36,736 nucleotides of DNA from Pseudomonadota bacterium (GTDB lineage: Bacteria > Chloroflexota > UBA5177), in assembly GCA_021324655.1 (NCBI GenBank), contig JAJPIP010000059.1, positions 1-36,736 of the forward strand. Direction: 5' to 3'. Below are positions 15,391 through 22,474 of this stretch, one piece after another; the first letter of the stretch is position 1, and every line of letters begins with the position of its first letter. Made by a program: the position numbers and the translations under genes. The notes under the pieces were generated by a model. That model saw only the letters and a list, made by a program, of their open reading frames with translations. It was not told the origin of the DNA and searched no databases.

Positions 15391-16575
15391 ATGCCTGATT
15401 CGGCGAGCTCCCTGGGGGCTTCGGTCCTCATCGTCGACGACGACTCGGATATCAGGTCGGTTCTAGCGGAATTCCTGAAGGACGAGGGATACGCGCCACG
15501 TGAAGCGGTCGACGGGCGTGAGGCGATCGCCTGCCTCGAATCGCCCGAGGGCACGCCCGATCTCATGCTCCTCGACCTCATGATGCCGGAGGTGGACGGC
15601 TATGAAGTGCTGGCGCACATGCGCCGCACCCTCCGGCAGGATGTGCCCGTGCTTATCTTCAGTGCCCAGCGGCCGGGACCCGCCGTCCTGGAGGCACTGG
15701 ATGCAGAGTCCCGGGATTTCATCGCCAAGCCGTTCGAGTTCGAGGAACTGCTGATCCGCATGCAGCGTCTTCTCCATCGCTCGCCGCGCTTCGCCGCGGC
15801 GGAGACCGACGTCCTGCGCGTTTATGTGCTCGGCTCGCTGCGTCTGTATCGCAAGGACTCACTACTGTTCGACGAAAGCTGGCGCAACAAGCCGGCGAAG
15901 ACGATCTTCAAGATGCTCTTCACCACGCCCGGCAAACGGTACCCCAAGGATGTCCTGGCCGAGGCTCTCTGGCCGGAAACCGAACCCGACGTGGCGGCGA
16001 ACCGCCTGCGAGTTGCGGTGCACGATCTGCGCAAGATGCTGGGTGAGGGGGGACGCCAGGCGAAGCGCTACATCGCCCAACAAGAGGGTGCCTACTACTT
16101 TGACGATCGCCTCCCGGTCTGGAGCGACGTGGCCGCATTTGCTGAGGCGGTGCGGCGCGGACGGGAGTTGGCGCGTGAGGATCGGCGGGACGATGCCCTC
16201 CAGGCGTATGGAGAGGCGGAGGCGCTCTATCAGGGCGAGTATCTGCGTGATGACCCCTTCTTCGATTGGACAATATCCACGCGCGAGCGCCTGCGGGAGC
16301 AGCATCTAGCCATGTTGAGTGACGCCGCGCGCCTTCATGCCGCGGACGGGCAGTTTGAGGAGGCCGCCGGCTTCTGCCGGAAGATCGTGCGCATTGAGCC
16401 ATGGCGGGAGGAAGTCTACCGCCGCCTCATGCAATATCTGATGGAAGCAGGCCGTCCCCACGAGGCGCTGCGCGTCTACGAGGAATGCCGCCGCGCGCTG
16501 CAGGCGGAGGTCGGCGCCGAGCCCTCCCCGGAGACTGCCGGCCTGCGCGATCTCATCGCGAACGGGAAGCGGTAG
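15391..16575 (+). CDS. Response regulator with REC, winged-helix and BTAD domains
   Basis: 394 residues. A receiver domain comes first (acidic VDDDSD, phospho-acceptor in LLDLMMP, Ser in IFSAQ, Lys in AKPFEF; about residues 10-125). It is followed by an OmpR-like winged helix (about 145-215, with VLAEALWPETEPDVAANRLRVAVHDLRK, the usual SARP/BTAD-associated form) and a C-terminal bacterial transcriptional activation domain of helical repeats (ARLHAADGQFEEAAGFCRKIV, EEVYRRLMQYLMEAGR, HEALRVYEECRRALQAEVGAEPSPET). It should bind DNA and respond to phosphorylation or another REC input; no cognate kinase is adjacent. I chose ATG 15391 because longer in-frame starts only add unconserved Gly/Arg sequence that overlaps the opposing VWA gene. 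Confidence 0.9.
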   Translation: MPDSASSLGASVLIVDDDSDIRSVLAEFLKDEGYAPREAVDGREAIACLESPEGTPDLMLLDLMMPEVDGYEVLAHMRRTLRQDVPVLIFSAQRPGPAVLEALDAESRDFIAKPFEFEELLIRMQRLLHRSPRFAAAETDVLRVYVLGSLRLYRKDSLLFDESWRNKPAKTIFKMLFTTPGKRYPKDVLAEALWPETEPDVAANRLRVAVHDLRKMLGEGGRQAKRYIAQQEGAYYFDDRLPVWSDVAAFAEAVRRGRELAREDRRDDALQAYGEAEALYQGEYLRDDPFFDWTISTRERLREQHLAMLSDAARLHAADGQFEEAAGFCRKIVRIEPWREEVYRRLMQYLMEAGRPHEALRVYEECRRALQAEVGAEPSPETAGLRDLIANGKR

Positions 16576-16584
16576 AGGGCGAGG

Positions 16585-16693
16585 GCCCTCATCCCCCCGA
16601 CCCCCTTCTCCCGCTGCGGCAGAAGAACGGGGAGACGGCCGCGTGTGTGCTCCCCTCGCCCATCGCAATGGGAGAGGGGCCGGGGGTGAGGGC
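16585..16693. repeat. Large inverted repeat between convergent genes
   Basis: The left arm begins GCCCTCATCCCCCCGACCCC (16585 onward) and is nearly the reverse complement of the right arm GGAGAGGGGCCGGGGGTGAGGGC (16671-16693), which itself ends in GGGTGAGGGC. The arms enclose about 65 nt. Such C-rich arms are common as dispersed intergenic palindromes in many GC-rich genomes. The position between two convergent stop codons (16575 and 16698) would allow transcription to be stopped from both sides, although there is no T-run. Confidence 0.7.
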
Positions 16694-16697
16694 GCCC

Positions 16698-17210
16698 TCA
16701 CCCCATCGGTGTGATCGTGATTACCGACCAGATCCCGTCGGGACCGTGGCGCACGAACTGATTGAGCACGATCCAGTACTCATGGCCGCGAAAGCGGACG
16801 ATGACGTCGGTCTCCGGCCTGGTGTCTTCGCCGACGTGGGCCGTCGGCGCCGCCGGTACGGTCGCCGGATTGACCAGGGTGATGGGCGCTCCCGAGAAGC
16901 CGTCCTGCGGCAAGAGCCGCAGCGTCGCGCTGACCGGATTGAGGTAGATGGTGTCCGCACGATTCCCGGCATCGGCGCCCCGCTGGATCTGTCTGAGGGA
17001 GGAGAGCGAGTAGTACACGGCGCCGGTGTGCGGACCGATCGAGGTGACGGCCGGTGTCGACGGTAGAGATGTCGGCGACGTAGTTGGTGCAGCAGTGGGC
17101 AACGGGGTACGCGTGACGAGCGGAGCCGGCGTGCGCTGCGTCAGCGGCGGCGAAGCGGCGGCGACAGCCACCAAAAGGACCGAGGCGAGCAGGACTATGA
17201 TCCGCGTCAC
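16698..17210 (-). CDS. Exported Thr/Pro-linker protein of unknown function
   Basis: 170 residues if started at GTG 17210, which places a hydrophobic signal or anchor at the very N-terminus (MTRIIVLLASVLLVAVAAASPP). A low-complexity Thr/Pro/Ser linker follows (residues about 25-65), then a compact C-terminal domain of about 100 residues with YYSLSSLRQIQRGADAGNRADTIYLNP, VIVRFRGHEYWIVLNQFVRHGPDGIWSVI. An in-frame ATG at 17270 gives a longer version, but an AAAGGAG near 17240 lies too far from either start to decide. The layout suggests a surface or membrane-tethered domain on a flexible stalk. I do not recognise the C-terminal domain. Confidence 0.65.
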   Translation of the reverse strand: MTRIIVLLASVLLVAVAAASPPLTQRTPAPLVTRTPLPTAAPTTSPTSLPSTPAVTSIGPHTGAVYYSLSSLRQIQRGADAGNRADTIYLNPVSATLRLLPQDGFSGAPITLVNPATVPAAPTAHVGEDTRPETDVIVRFRGHEYWIVLNQFVRHGPDGIWSVITITPMG

Positions 17211-17277
17211 AGAGGCATGGTAGAGGCAGAAAGCTACTCCTTTCGTGCAAACATGTCCAGATATGGCCAAATAGCCG

Positions 17278-17306
17278 TTGACAGTCTCCTGACTTCTCCG
17301 TATTCT
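17278..17306 (+). promoter_or_regulatory. Promoter TTGACA-N17-TATTCT with a long leader
   Basis: A perfect -35 at 17278-17283 and TATTCT at 17301-17306 are 17 bases apart, pointing at the secreted protein gene starting at 17480. This implies a 5' leader of about 165 nt, which contains a perfect 7-bp hairpin (17405-17411 with 17416-17422, loop GCCG). No known riboswitch is recognised in the leader. Confidence 0.7.
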
Positions 17307-17479
17307 TAGCCAGCCAATACATCGTGGCCGCTATGGACACATACCGGGCCGGGAACTCCGGTAGAAGGGGGGAGGCACAGGGGGACATCCGTGGAACCGT
17401 AGTCGCATCGTGCCGACGATGCCGGTCCTTTCGGCTCAGCACTCACGCGAGACACGAACCGTAGTGGAGGAGAACCACC

Positions 17480-18763
17480 TTGAAATTCACGAAACCATTG
17501 TGGCGCGCCGGGGCGATCCTCGGCATGGCGCTCGCTTTCCCCGCCCTCGCCGCGCAGGGCACGATGGGTGTCCAGGCGTCAACGCCCCTACCCGAGCTTT
17601 CGAGCACCTTCCTGAGCAGCGCTCACGTCCTGGGCGATAGCACCGGTCCCAAGGGTGCCATCGGCACGGGGCAGAGGAATCAGAACTTCAGCCAGCCGCT
17701 TAACCTCGACTCGATCCCGAGCTTCACCCAGTTGTACTTCAAGCAGGGCTTCGACGGTTACGGCAATGCCACTAACACGTGGTACACCAACAGTGTCGGC
17801 AATGCCCCGAATCTGGGCGGCACCACGACGATCGATGCCCCGGTGGTGCCGGTGACGCTGAATCTGCTCGACCCGAGCGGCAACGTGTTGGCCACGTACT
17901 CGCCCAGCCAGTACGTCAACCCCGTCATGAACTCGCCGGTCTTCCAGAACTACTCGTACCGGAGTAGCTCCACGCCGACGCAGTTCAACGATGCCTTCCT
18001 GCGCACCGAGTACTACAATCAAGCGTCGTCCAATTGGCACACCATGCTGTCCGGTCACGTCGTTACCGGCCGCACGATGAACGTGCCGTACGGCTACTAC
18101 TACGCCATTCCGAACGCGAACGGCACGTGTTGTCTGGCCGTGCTGATGGACATCAATGCGTTCGGTAACCTACTCTTCCCCTCGACGCCGACCGACACCA
18201 CCACGCCGATCGGTGCCGCCGAGCATGCGGGTCAGATGACCACGCACAGCATCACCACATTCCTGTTCCCCAACACCTTCCTGTACTTCGGCAACCCGAA
18301 CAATTGCTGCGTCCTCGGGTACCACTCGTGGGACTACGAGCCGGGTGATGCCACCAACGGGTACCGCACCCGCGCCTACGTCATGAACTACTCCAGCTGG
18401 ATCTCGCCCGGCCTCTTCGGGGCAGGCTTCCAGGACATCACGGCCCTGAGCCATGAGATGTCCGAGACCTTCGCCGATCCGTTCGTCGTCGCCGACGGCA
18501 TCCATGACATGACTCCCTGGTGGCAGGCACCCAATGGCAACTGTCAGGACAACCTGGAGGTTGGTGACGTCATCGAGGGTCTGCCGAATGCCACATACCC
18601 GATCAGCATGAACGGGTACACCTACCATCCTCAGAACGTCGCCCTCAATCAATGGTTCGAGGGCCAGGCGCATTCCAGCGCTCTGGGCGGCGCGTACAGC
18701 TTCCCGAATCCGTTTGTTCTCCCGCAGACGGCGGTGTCGCAGCCGTACAACTGCACGCCGTAA
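17480..18763 (+). CDS. Secreted protein with HExxE metallopeptidase-like motif
   Basis: 427 residues from a TTG start that follows GGAGGAG at good spacing. A signal peptide is clear (KFTKPLWRAGAILGMALAFPALAAQ). The body is rich in Asn, Tyr, Ser and Thr, as expected for an extracellular protein. The most informative segment is ALSHEMSETFADP (His 325, Glu 326, Glu 329), followed by a WW, a Cys and EVGDVIEG. This resembles the SHExxEAxTDP...GD region shared by a broad set of secreted bacterial proteins presumed to be zinc metallopeptidases. It is not a full HExxH site, so activity is a hypothesis. Cys pairs (TCC, NCC) suggest disulfides. Transcription ends at the strong hairpin at 18811, and the promoter is at 17278. 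Confidence 0.75.
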   Translation: MKFTKPLWRAGAILGMALAFPALAAQGTMGVQASTPLPELSSTFLSSAHVLGDSTGPKGAIGTGQRNQNFSQPLNLDSIPSFTQLYFKQGFDGYGNATNTWYTNSVGNAPNLGGTTTIDAPVVPVTLNLLDPSGNVLATYSPSQYVNPVMNSPVFQNYSYRSSSTPTQFNDAFLRTEYYNQASSNWHTMLSGHVVTGRTMNVPYGYYYAIPNANGTCCLAVLMDINAFGNLLFPSTPTDTTTPIGAAEHAGQMTTHSITTFLFPNTFLYFGNPNNCCVLGYHSWDYEPGDATNGYRTRAYVMNYSSWISPGLFGAGFQDITALSHEMSETFADPFVVADGIHDMTPWWQAPNGNCQDNLEVGDVIEGLPNATYPISMNGYTYHPQNVALNQWFEGQAHSSALGGAYSFPNPFVLPQTAVSQPYNCTP

Positions 18764-18810
18764 GCGAGTAGAGAACCGGTCTCTCTGCCGCCAGGTAGAG
18801 GGCTGACAGC

Positions 18811-18846
18811 AGGAAGGCCCGCGCGGTGCGCGGGCCTTCCTCTTTT
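18811..18846 (+). terminator. Rho-independent terminator
   Basis: A perfect 14-bp stem (AGGAAGGCCCGCGC with GCGCGGGCCTTCCT, loop GGT) runs 18811-18841 and is followed by CTTTTT. It lies 48 nt after the stop of the secreted metallopeptidase-like gene. The opposite strand lacks a T-run, so it works rightwards. Confidence 0.92.
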
Positions 18847-18981
18847 TATGGCCGCGCGGCGCGACTGCGCCGGCGGCAGGTGCGGACCCGGGCGCGGCAC
18901 CGTCGGCGATGAGCGAGGAGCCTGGAAAGGTCCCGGTAGGTCCGAGACAGCACACCGGCGAGATGGAGAAGCCCGGCTGGG

Positions 18982-19428
18982 CTACCCCGCGTCTCCCAGC
19001 ATGACGCGCGGCATCCACTGTCGCCGTCCATCAGCGGCGTCGTCAGTTGCCTGCCCGAGAGCTGAGACCGGCGCAGCCAGACAGCGCTTGATGGAATCAA
19101 TCAACTCGTCCACGTCGAATGGCTTGCGGATGGTCTCGTCGAACACGCCGCACCTTTCTGCCATATGGCACTGGAGCACGGACGCCGAGACCGCGATGAT
19201 CGGCACCCCGGCGAAGCGGCTCATTCGCAGGTCGCGCGCCACCTCGGTCCCGTTGCTTCCCGGCAACATAAGGTCGATCAGGAAGAGATCCGGGTTGGTG
19301 ATGAGGAGCGCGCTCGCCACCTGGGACGGATGCGACAGGCACACGACGTCATAGCCCTCGACGGTCAGGACGTCACGCAGCAACGCGTTGACCTCCGGTT
19401 CGTCTTCCAGTACCAGAATGCGAGGCAC
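18982..19428 (-). CDS. Stand-alone receiver-domain response regulator (CheY-like)
   Basis: 148 residues from a GTG start with GAGGAGG at good spacing. One REC domain is complete: acidic pair LEDE (residues 7-10), phospho-acceptor Asp in LFLIDLMLP (about 52), Thr/Ser position in AVSAS, and Lys in RKPFDVDEL. There is no DNA-binding or output domain after residue 120, only a short tail. It therefore acts through protein partners or in a phosphorelay. It is clearly related to the receiver protein at 20388-20816 (shared DLFLID-MLP, FA--P---SAS and GVFD---KPFD blocks). No kinase gene is adjacent. The gene faces the secreted protein gene at 17480 with a terminator between. Confidence 0.88.
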   Translation of the reverse strand: MPRILVLEDEPEVNALLRDVLTVEGYDVVCLSHPSQVASALLITNPDLFLIDLMLPGSNGTEVARDLRMSRFAGVPIIAVSASVLQCHMAERCGVFDETIRKPFDVDELIDSIKRCLAAPVSALGQATDDAADGRRQWMPRVMLGDAG

Positions 19429-19562
19429 GCCCCACCCTCCTCATCGCCGAATGGGGCAGCCCAGAGCAAGAATCGGGCCACGGACGCGCGAGCCTTCTAA
19501 AGGAGGCCGGAGAGCGGCCGTTCGACAACGCCGGCGCGGCGGGGTCCACCGAATTTCGCCTA

Positions 19563-19591
19563 TTGACAACAACCCTCTTTGGAGGTAGCCT
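19563..19591 (+). promoter_or_regulatory. Promoter TTGACA-N17-TAGCCT
   Basis: A perfect -35 TTGACA at 19563-19568 is followed after 17 bases by a weak -10 TAGCCT at 19586-19591. It points at the secreted protein gene at 19706 and implies a leader of about 107 nt. Confidence 0.55.
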
Positions 19592-19705
19592 GAGCACACC
19601 CGCGGCGGGGGAGTCTCGTCTGAGTGGTCGTGAAAGGAGCGCCTATGCGCCGACCCCGCGGCTCAGGTATTCGGTCAGGCTCTGCAAAAAAGAAGGAGAC
19701 AGAGT

Positions 19706-20320
19706 ATGAACCGCTCTTGGCGTATGGTGCCGGTCACGGCCATCCTCGCGCTGACCATCTTCGCGGTCCCGATGCAAGCGTCGGCGTCCACCCAGTACTC
19801 CCTCCACGTCCATGGGATGGTGGCAGAGGCCTACTTTGGCGCATGGACGTCACCAACCCTCTACACCGAGGTGTACGTGAACGCCGGTAAAGCGATCGGC
19901 GGGAACCAAACCTCGTACACCTTCGTCATCGCCGACCAAATCGACTTCTCGACCAATCCGAACGGCAACGTAGTCACGTTGTACGTGGGCCAGATTCCTT
20001 CGACGGCGCTGCAGATAAGCTCCAAGCTCAGTTCAGCGTCGCTCTCCGGGGCGATTCCGGTGACTGACATCAACAACAATCCCGCCACGTTGTGGGTCAA
20101 TCTGTCGTGGACGGCGAACGGCTCACCGGTCAAGAACGTGTCCAATAACAACTTCTCGGCGCAGGGTTTCCACATCACCAGCCACCTCGACGGGACGTCC
20201 GTGAATGCGAGCGCATGGGGTTCTATCTCCGATGGGACCATCGATTTCACCAGCGGTAGTCCGGCGCAGTACGCGGACCTGAACAAAGTGACGGAGAGCG
20301 AAACCGTCACCACGCACTGA
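19706..20320 (+). CDS. Secreted protein of unknown function
   Basis: 204 residues. The ATG at 19706 follows AAGGAGACAGAGT, a strong ribosome site. The signal peptide is clear (residues 1-28, ending MQASAS). The mature protein is rich in Ser, Asn, Thr and Val with alternating hydrophobic residues (SYTFVIADQIDFS, VVTLYVGQIPS, LWVNLSWTANGSPV), suggesting an all-beta fold. There are no Cys residues or catalytic motifs. I do not recognise the family. The gene has its own promoter (19563) and terminator (20343), so it is a monocistronic, probably abundant exported protein. It lies between two related receiver-protein genes on the other strand. Confidence 0.8.
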   Translation: MNRSWRMVPVTAILALTIFAVPMQASASTQYSLHVHGMVAEAYFGAWTSPTLYTEVYVNAGKAIGGNQTSYTFVIADQIDFSTNPNGNVVTLYVGQIPSTALQISSKLSSASLSGAIPVTDINNNPATLWVNLSWTANGSPVKNVSNNNFSAQGFHITSHLDGTSVNASAWGSISDGTIDFTSGSPAQYADLNKVTESETVTTH

Positions 20321-20342
20321 GCCTAATCACACGCTCGCGGGA

Positions 20343-20385
20343 CGGGGTGGGGAATGCTTCCGTTTCCCCACCCCGATTCTTTTCG
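20343..20385 (+). terminator. Rho-independent terminator
   Basis: A perfect 12-bp stem (CGGGGTGGGGAA at 20343-20354 with TTCCCCACCCCG at 20364-20375, 9-nt loop) is followed by ATTCTTTT. It ends the transcript of the secreted protein gene at 19706. Confidence 0.9.
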
Positions 20386-20387
20386 GT

Positions 20388-20816
20388 CTAGATCTCGGCC
20401 CTGGATGCCGGCACAGTCTCTCCGTTGCCGGACACCGTCTGACGATATCGGGCGGCGTCGATCACGGCTTCCTGAATCGTTGCCAGCAGGCGATCGATGT
20501 CAAATGGTTTGGCAAGCACGCCGTCGAAGACGCCGCTGTGGCGGGCGAGATCCTGCATGATCGATGATGCGGAGAGCGCAACCATCGGGGTCTGGGCGAA
20601 GCCGTTGCGGCGCAGATCCTCAGCCACCTCGATGCCGCTTGTCTTTGGTAGCATAACGTCGATCAGGAAGAGATCGGGCGCCCGATGCCGCGCGACGTCG
20701 AGGACGACATCGGGATGACTGATGCCGACGGCATCGAGTCCGAACATCGCGAGAACCTCCTCCAGAAGCTCGCGAATGCTTCGATCATCTTCAACCACAA
20801 CCACGCGTAACGCCAT
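20388..20816 (-). CDS. Stand-alone receiver-domain response regulator, paralogue
   Basis: 142 residues from ATG 20816 with GAGAAGGGA as ribosome site. The receiver domain is complete (acidic VEDD, phospho-acceptor Asp in LFLIDVMLP, Ser in ALSAS, Lys in AKPFDIDRL), with a short variable tail after residue 120 and no output domain. It is related along its whole length to the receiver protein at 18982-19428, and like it lies just behind the terminator of a secreted-protein gene transcribed towards it. It may work with a distant kinase, or modulate partner proteins by phospho-dependent contact. Confidence 0.88.
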   Translation of the reverse strand: MALRVVVVEDDRSIRELLEEVLAMFGLDAVGISHPDVVLDVARHRAPDLFLIDVMLPKTSGIEVAEDLRRNGFAQTPMVALSASSIMQDLARHSGVFDGVLAKPFDIDRLLATIQEAVIDAARYRQTVSGNGETVPASRAEI

Positions 20817-20955
20817 GTCGCTCGTTCCCTTCTCCGCTCGCAGATCGGGAGGACTGCAGCAGGGTTCGTGCCAGGGGATGCGCCGGCATCCATGGCGCCT
20901 CGGGCGCGTCAGGATCCACCACGCCCACCAACGCGCCCGGGCACAGTGAGCCCCC

Positions 20956-20961
20956 TATACT
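20956..20961 (+). promoter_or_regulatory. -10 box TATACT placed for a leaderless transcript
   Basis: TATACT at 20956-20961 lies six bases before the ATG at 20968, so the transcript would begin at or next to the start codon. No ribosome site exists. A -35 box is not obvious. Confidence 0.5.
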
Positions 20962-20967
20962 GGCTCC

Positions 20968-21324
20968 ATGCGCAATCGCCGCTCCCTTTCCGCGCTTAGC
21001 GCTGCCGTCGACCAGGCCGGCACTCGTCACGATCGCGCCGTCGCCCACTACAATCTCGCTCTGTTCCACGACAACAATGGACGGGAGGCGGAGGCCATCC
21101 CGCACTACGAGCAGGCGCTGGCCCTCGGCTTGTCCCTCCCCCTCCGCGCGGAGGCACTGGCATGGCTCGCCAGCAGCCTATATAAGACTGGCCGGCCGTC
21201 AGCAGCGTTGGAGCGAGCGCAGGAAGCGCTGGCCCTGACGGATGATGCCGATTTGCGCGGTTTCCTCCTCCGGCTGACGAGACGTATAGCCCGGGCCAGT
21301 GGCCCGCCGGCCACGTCGTGGTGA
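20968..21324 (+). CDS. Small TPR protein
   Basis: 118 residues carrying about two and a half tetratricopeptide repeats: HYNLALFHDNNGREAEAIPHYEQALALG, then AEALAWLASSLYKTGRPSAALERAQEALAL, then a partial repeat. The Ala/Gly/Leu positions (W/Y-L-A--Y--G---A---Y--AL) fit TPR helices. TPRs form protein-binding grooves; no enzymatic part is present and no signal peptide is seen, so it is cytosolic. The start codon sits directly behind a TATACT box, which suggests leaderless translation. It is followed 44 nt later by the acylphosphatase gene on the same strand, so the two may share a transcript. Confidence 0.75.
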   Translation: MRNRRSLSALSAAVDQAGTRHDRAVAHYNLALFHDNNGREAEAIPHYEQALALGLSLPLRAEALAWLASSLYKTGRPSAALERAQEALALTDDADLRGFLLRLTRRIARASGPPATSW

Positions 21325-21368
21325 GCGCGTCCGGCGGGCGAGGTGCGGCGATGAGGCTGCGTCGGTAG

Positions 21369-21641
21369 ATGGAGCGAGCCCACCTTCGGATTCACGGCCG
21401 GGTGCAGGGCGTGTTCTTTCGGCAGTCGGCAGCGGAACACGCCCGATCCCTCGGCTTGACGGGCTGGGTGCGTAACGTGCCGGACGGTACGGTGGAGGCG
21501 GTGGTCCAGGGGGAGCGGGACGCCGTTCAGAGCTTCCTGCGCTGGGCTCGTCGCGGTCCGAGTGGAGCGCGGGTCGAGCAGGTCGAGATTGGCTGGGAGG
21601 CGCCCGGCCAGGAACTGGATTCTTTCCGGATCACGGGATAG
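21369..21641 (+). CDS. acyP: Acylphosphatase
   Basis: 90 residues, the normal size of the family. It hydrolyses acyl phosphates such as carbamoyl phosphate and 1,3-bisphosphoglycerate in the cytosol. The phosphate cradle GRVQGVFFRQS (residues 10-20, Arg 18 catalytic) and the second motif GWVRNVPDGTVEAVVQG (Asn about 36 activating water) are both intact, and the C-terminal strand ends in FRITG as usual. No strong ribosome site precedes ATG 21369. It lies downstream of the TPR gene on the same strand. Confidence 0.95.
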   Translation: MERAHLRIHGRVQGVFFRQSAAEHARSLGLTGWVRNVPDGTVEAVVQGERDAVQSFLRWARRGPSGARVEQVEIGWEAPGQELDSFRITG

Positions 21642-21693
21642 TACGCCTGCCTGCCCGACTTCCCGGTGTCGGCAATAAACCTGTCCCGAGAAG

Positions 21694-22233
21694 CTAATCG
21701 CCGCCTACGTGGGCGAGCCGCGTGGCTCGGCGTCGTCCGGCTTCCGGCCACTGCACGCACATCTCCCCACCGACCGGCACCTGCTGCCAGCGTCCGATCA
21801 TCTCTTCCACGTGCGGAATGAGCGACGTGATCACCGTGTGGTAATCGGCACGGGATCGCGGTGTCCGGGGGTGATCCGACAGCGGCAGTTCTCGCACCGG
21901 TTCCCCGTCCAGTACTCCCGTGACGTTTCCCACAACTTGCTCGGCGAGACCGATGGCACTCACGTTGGCGCGGATGATCGCCTTTGAACGTTCGGCCGCG
22001 TGTGGTGGTTGTCGGCCAGCGGCGACCCGCATCCCACGGAAGATGCCGCCCGCCGCGATCGTCCCCCAGAAGCCATCCGGCAAACCCATGTGTCGTTCGA
22101 CGACGTAATGCGCAAGATCGTGAGGCAGGGGATCGAGGTGCCCGTAGACGGGGACCGACAGCGTCACGCCGTCGGAGCGAGTGACACTGGCCCGCACGTC
22201 GCGATGATCTACGCGCGTAAAGAGGATTTCCAA
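21694..22233 (-). CDS. Conserved hypothetical protein with HDLAH motif
   Basis: 179 residues from a TTG start, with no closer ATG that keeps the first strand (LEILFTRVDHRDVRASVTRSDG). The N-terminal half reads like a beta sheet followed by LPHDLAHYVVERHMGLPDGFWGTIAAGGIFRGM, a segment I associate with an uncharacterised family in Actinobacteria and Chloroflexota. The two His residues five apart could bind metal or form an active site, but nothing proves this. The C-terminal half is helical with a Trp near the end (MIGRWQQVPVGG). No signal peptide is present. It converges on the acylphosphatase gene. Function is unknown. Confidence 0.65.
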   Translation of the reverse strand: MEILFTRVDHRDVRASVTRSDGVTLSVPVYGHLDPLPHDLAHYVVERHMGLPDGFWGTIAAGGIFRGMRVAAGRQPPHAAERSKAIIRANVSAIGLAEQVVGNVTGVLDGEPVRELPLSDHPRTPRSRADYHTVITSLIPHVEEMIGRWQQVPVGGEMCVQWPEAGRRRATRLAHVGGD

Positions 22234-22378
22234 TGGGGCGCTTTCCCTGCCTCCACCATACGCCCTTGACGCAATTCTGCAGTCGCGGACGGTCAGAGGT
22301 CAGAGATGTGCCGCTTTCCGGCCTGGCTCAGCCGTCAGGGTACGAACTGGGGGGACTCACCGAGTGAAAAGGAACCAT

Positions 22379-22432
22379 GTCACGGAATGGTGACGCTCAT
22401 GTAACGCGCAAGTAACGGACGGCCTGTACAAC
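22379..22432 (+). promoter_or_regulatory. Four 11-bp-phased GTNACG repeats before a -10 box
   Basis: GTCACG (22379), GTGACG (22390), GTAACG (22401) and GTAACG (22412) recur exactly every 11 bases. Nine bases after the last core stands TACAAC (22427-22432), a reasonable -10, while no -35 is recognisable. Directly repeated sites with an 11-bp period just upstream of the -10 are the hallmark of PhoB/OmpR-type activator promoters. The gene controlled is the secreted protein at 22475. Confidence 0.65.
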
Positions 22433-22474
22433 AGACAGCCAGGAGCTGTGTTCACAGCGAAAGGAGTCCAGGTC

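Noticed and set aside
19645-19890. ATG with an AAAGGAG site opening a frame of about 80 codons that runs into the secreted-protein gene at 19706
   Set aside because: The product is Gly/Arg/Pro-rich out-of-frame sequence; the real gene in this place has a signal peptide and its own strong ribosome site.
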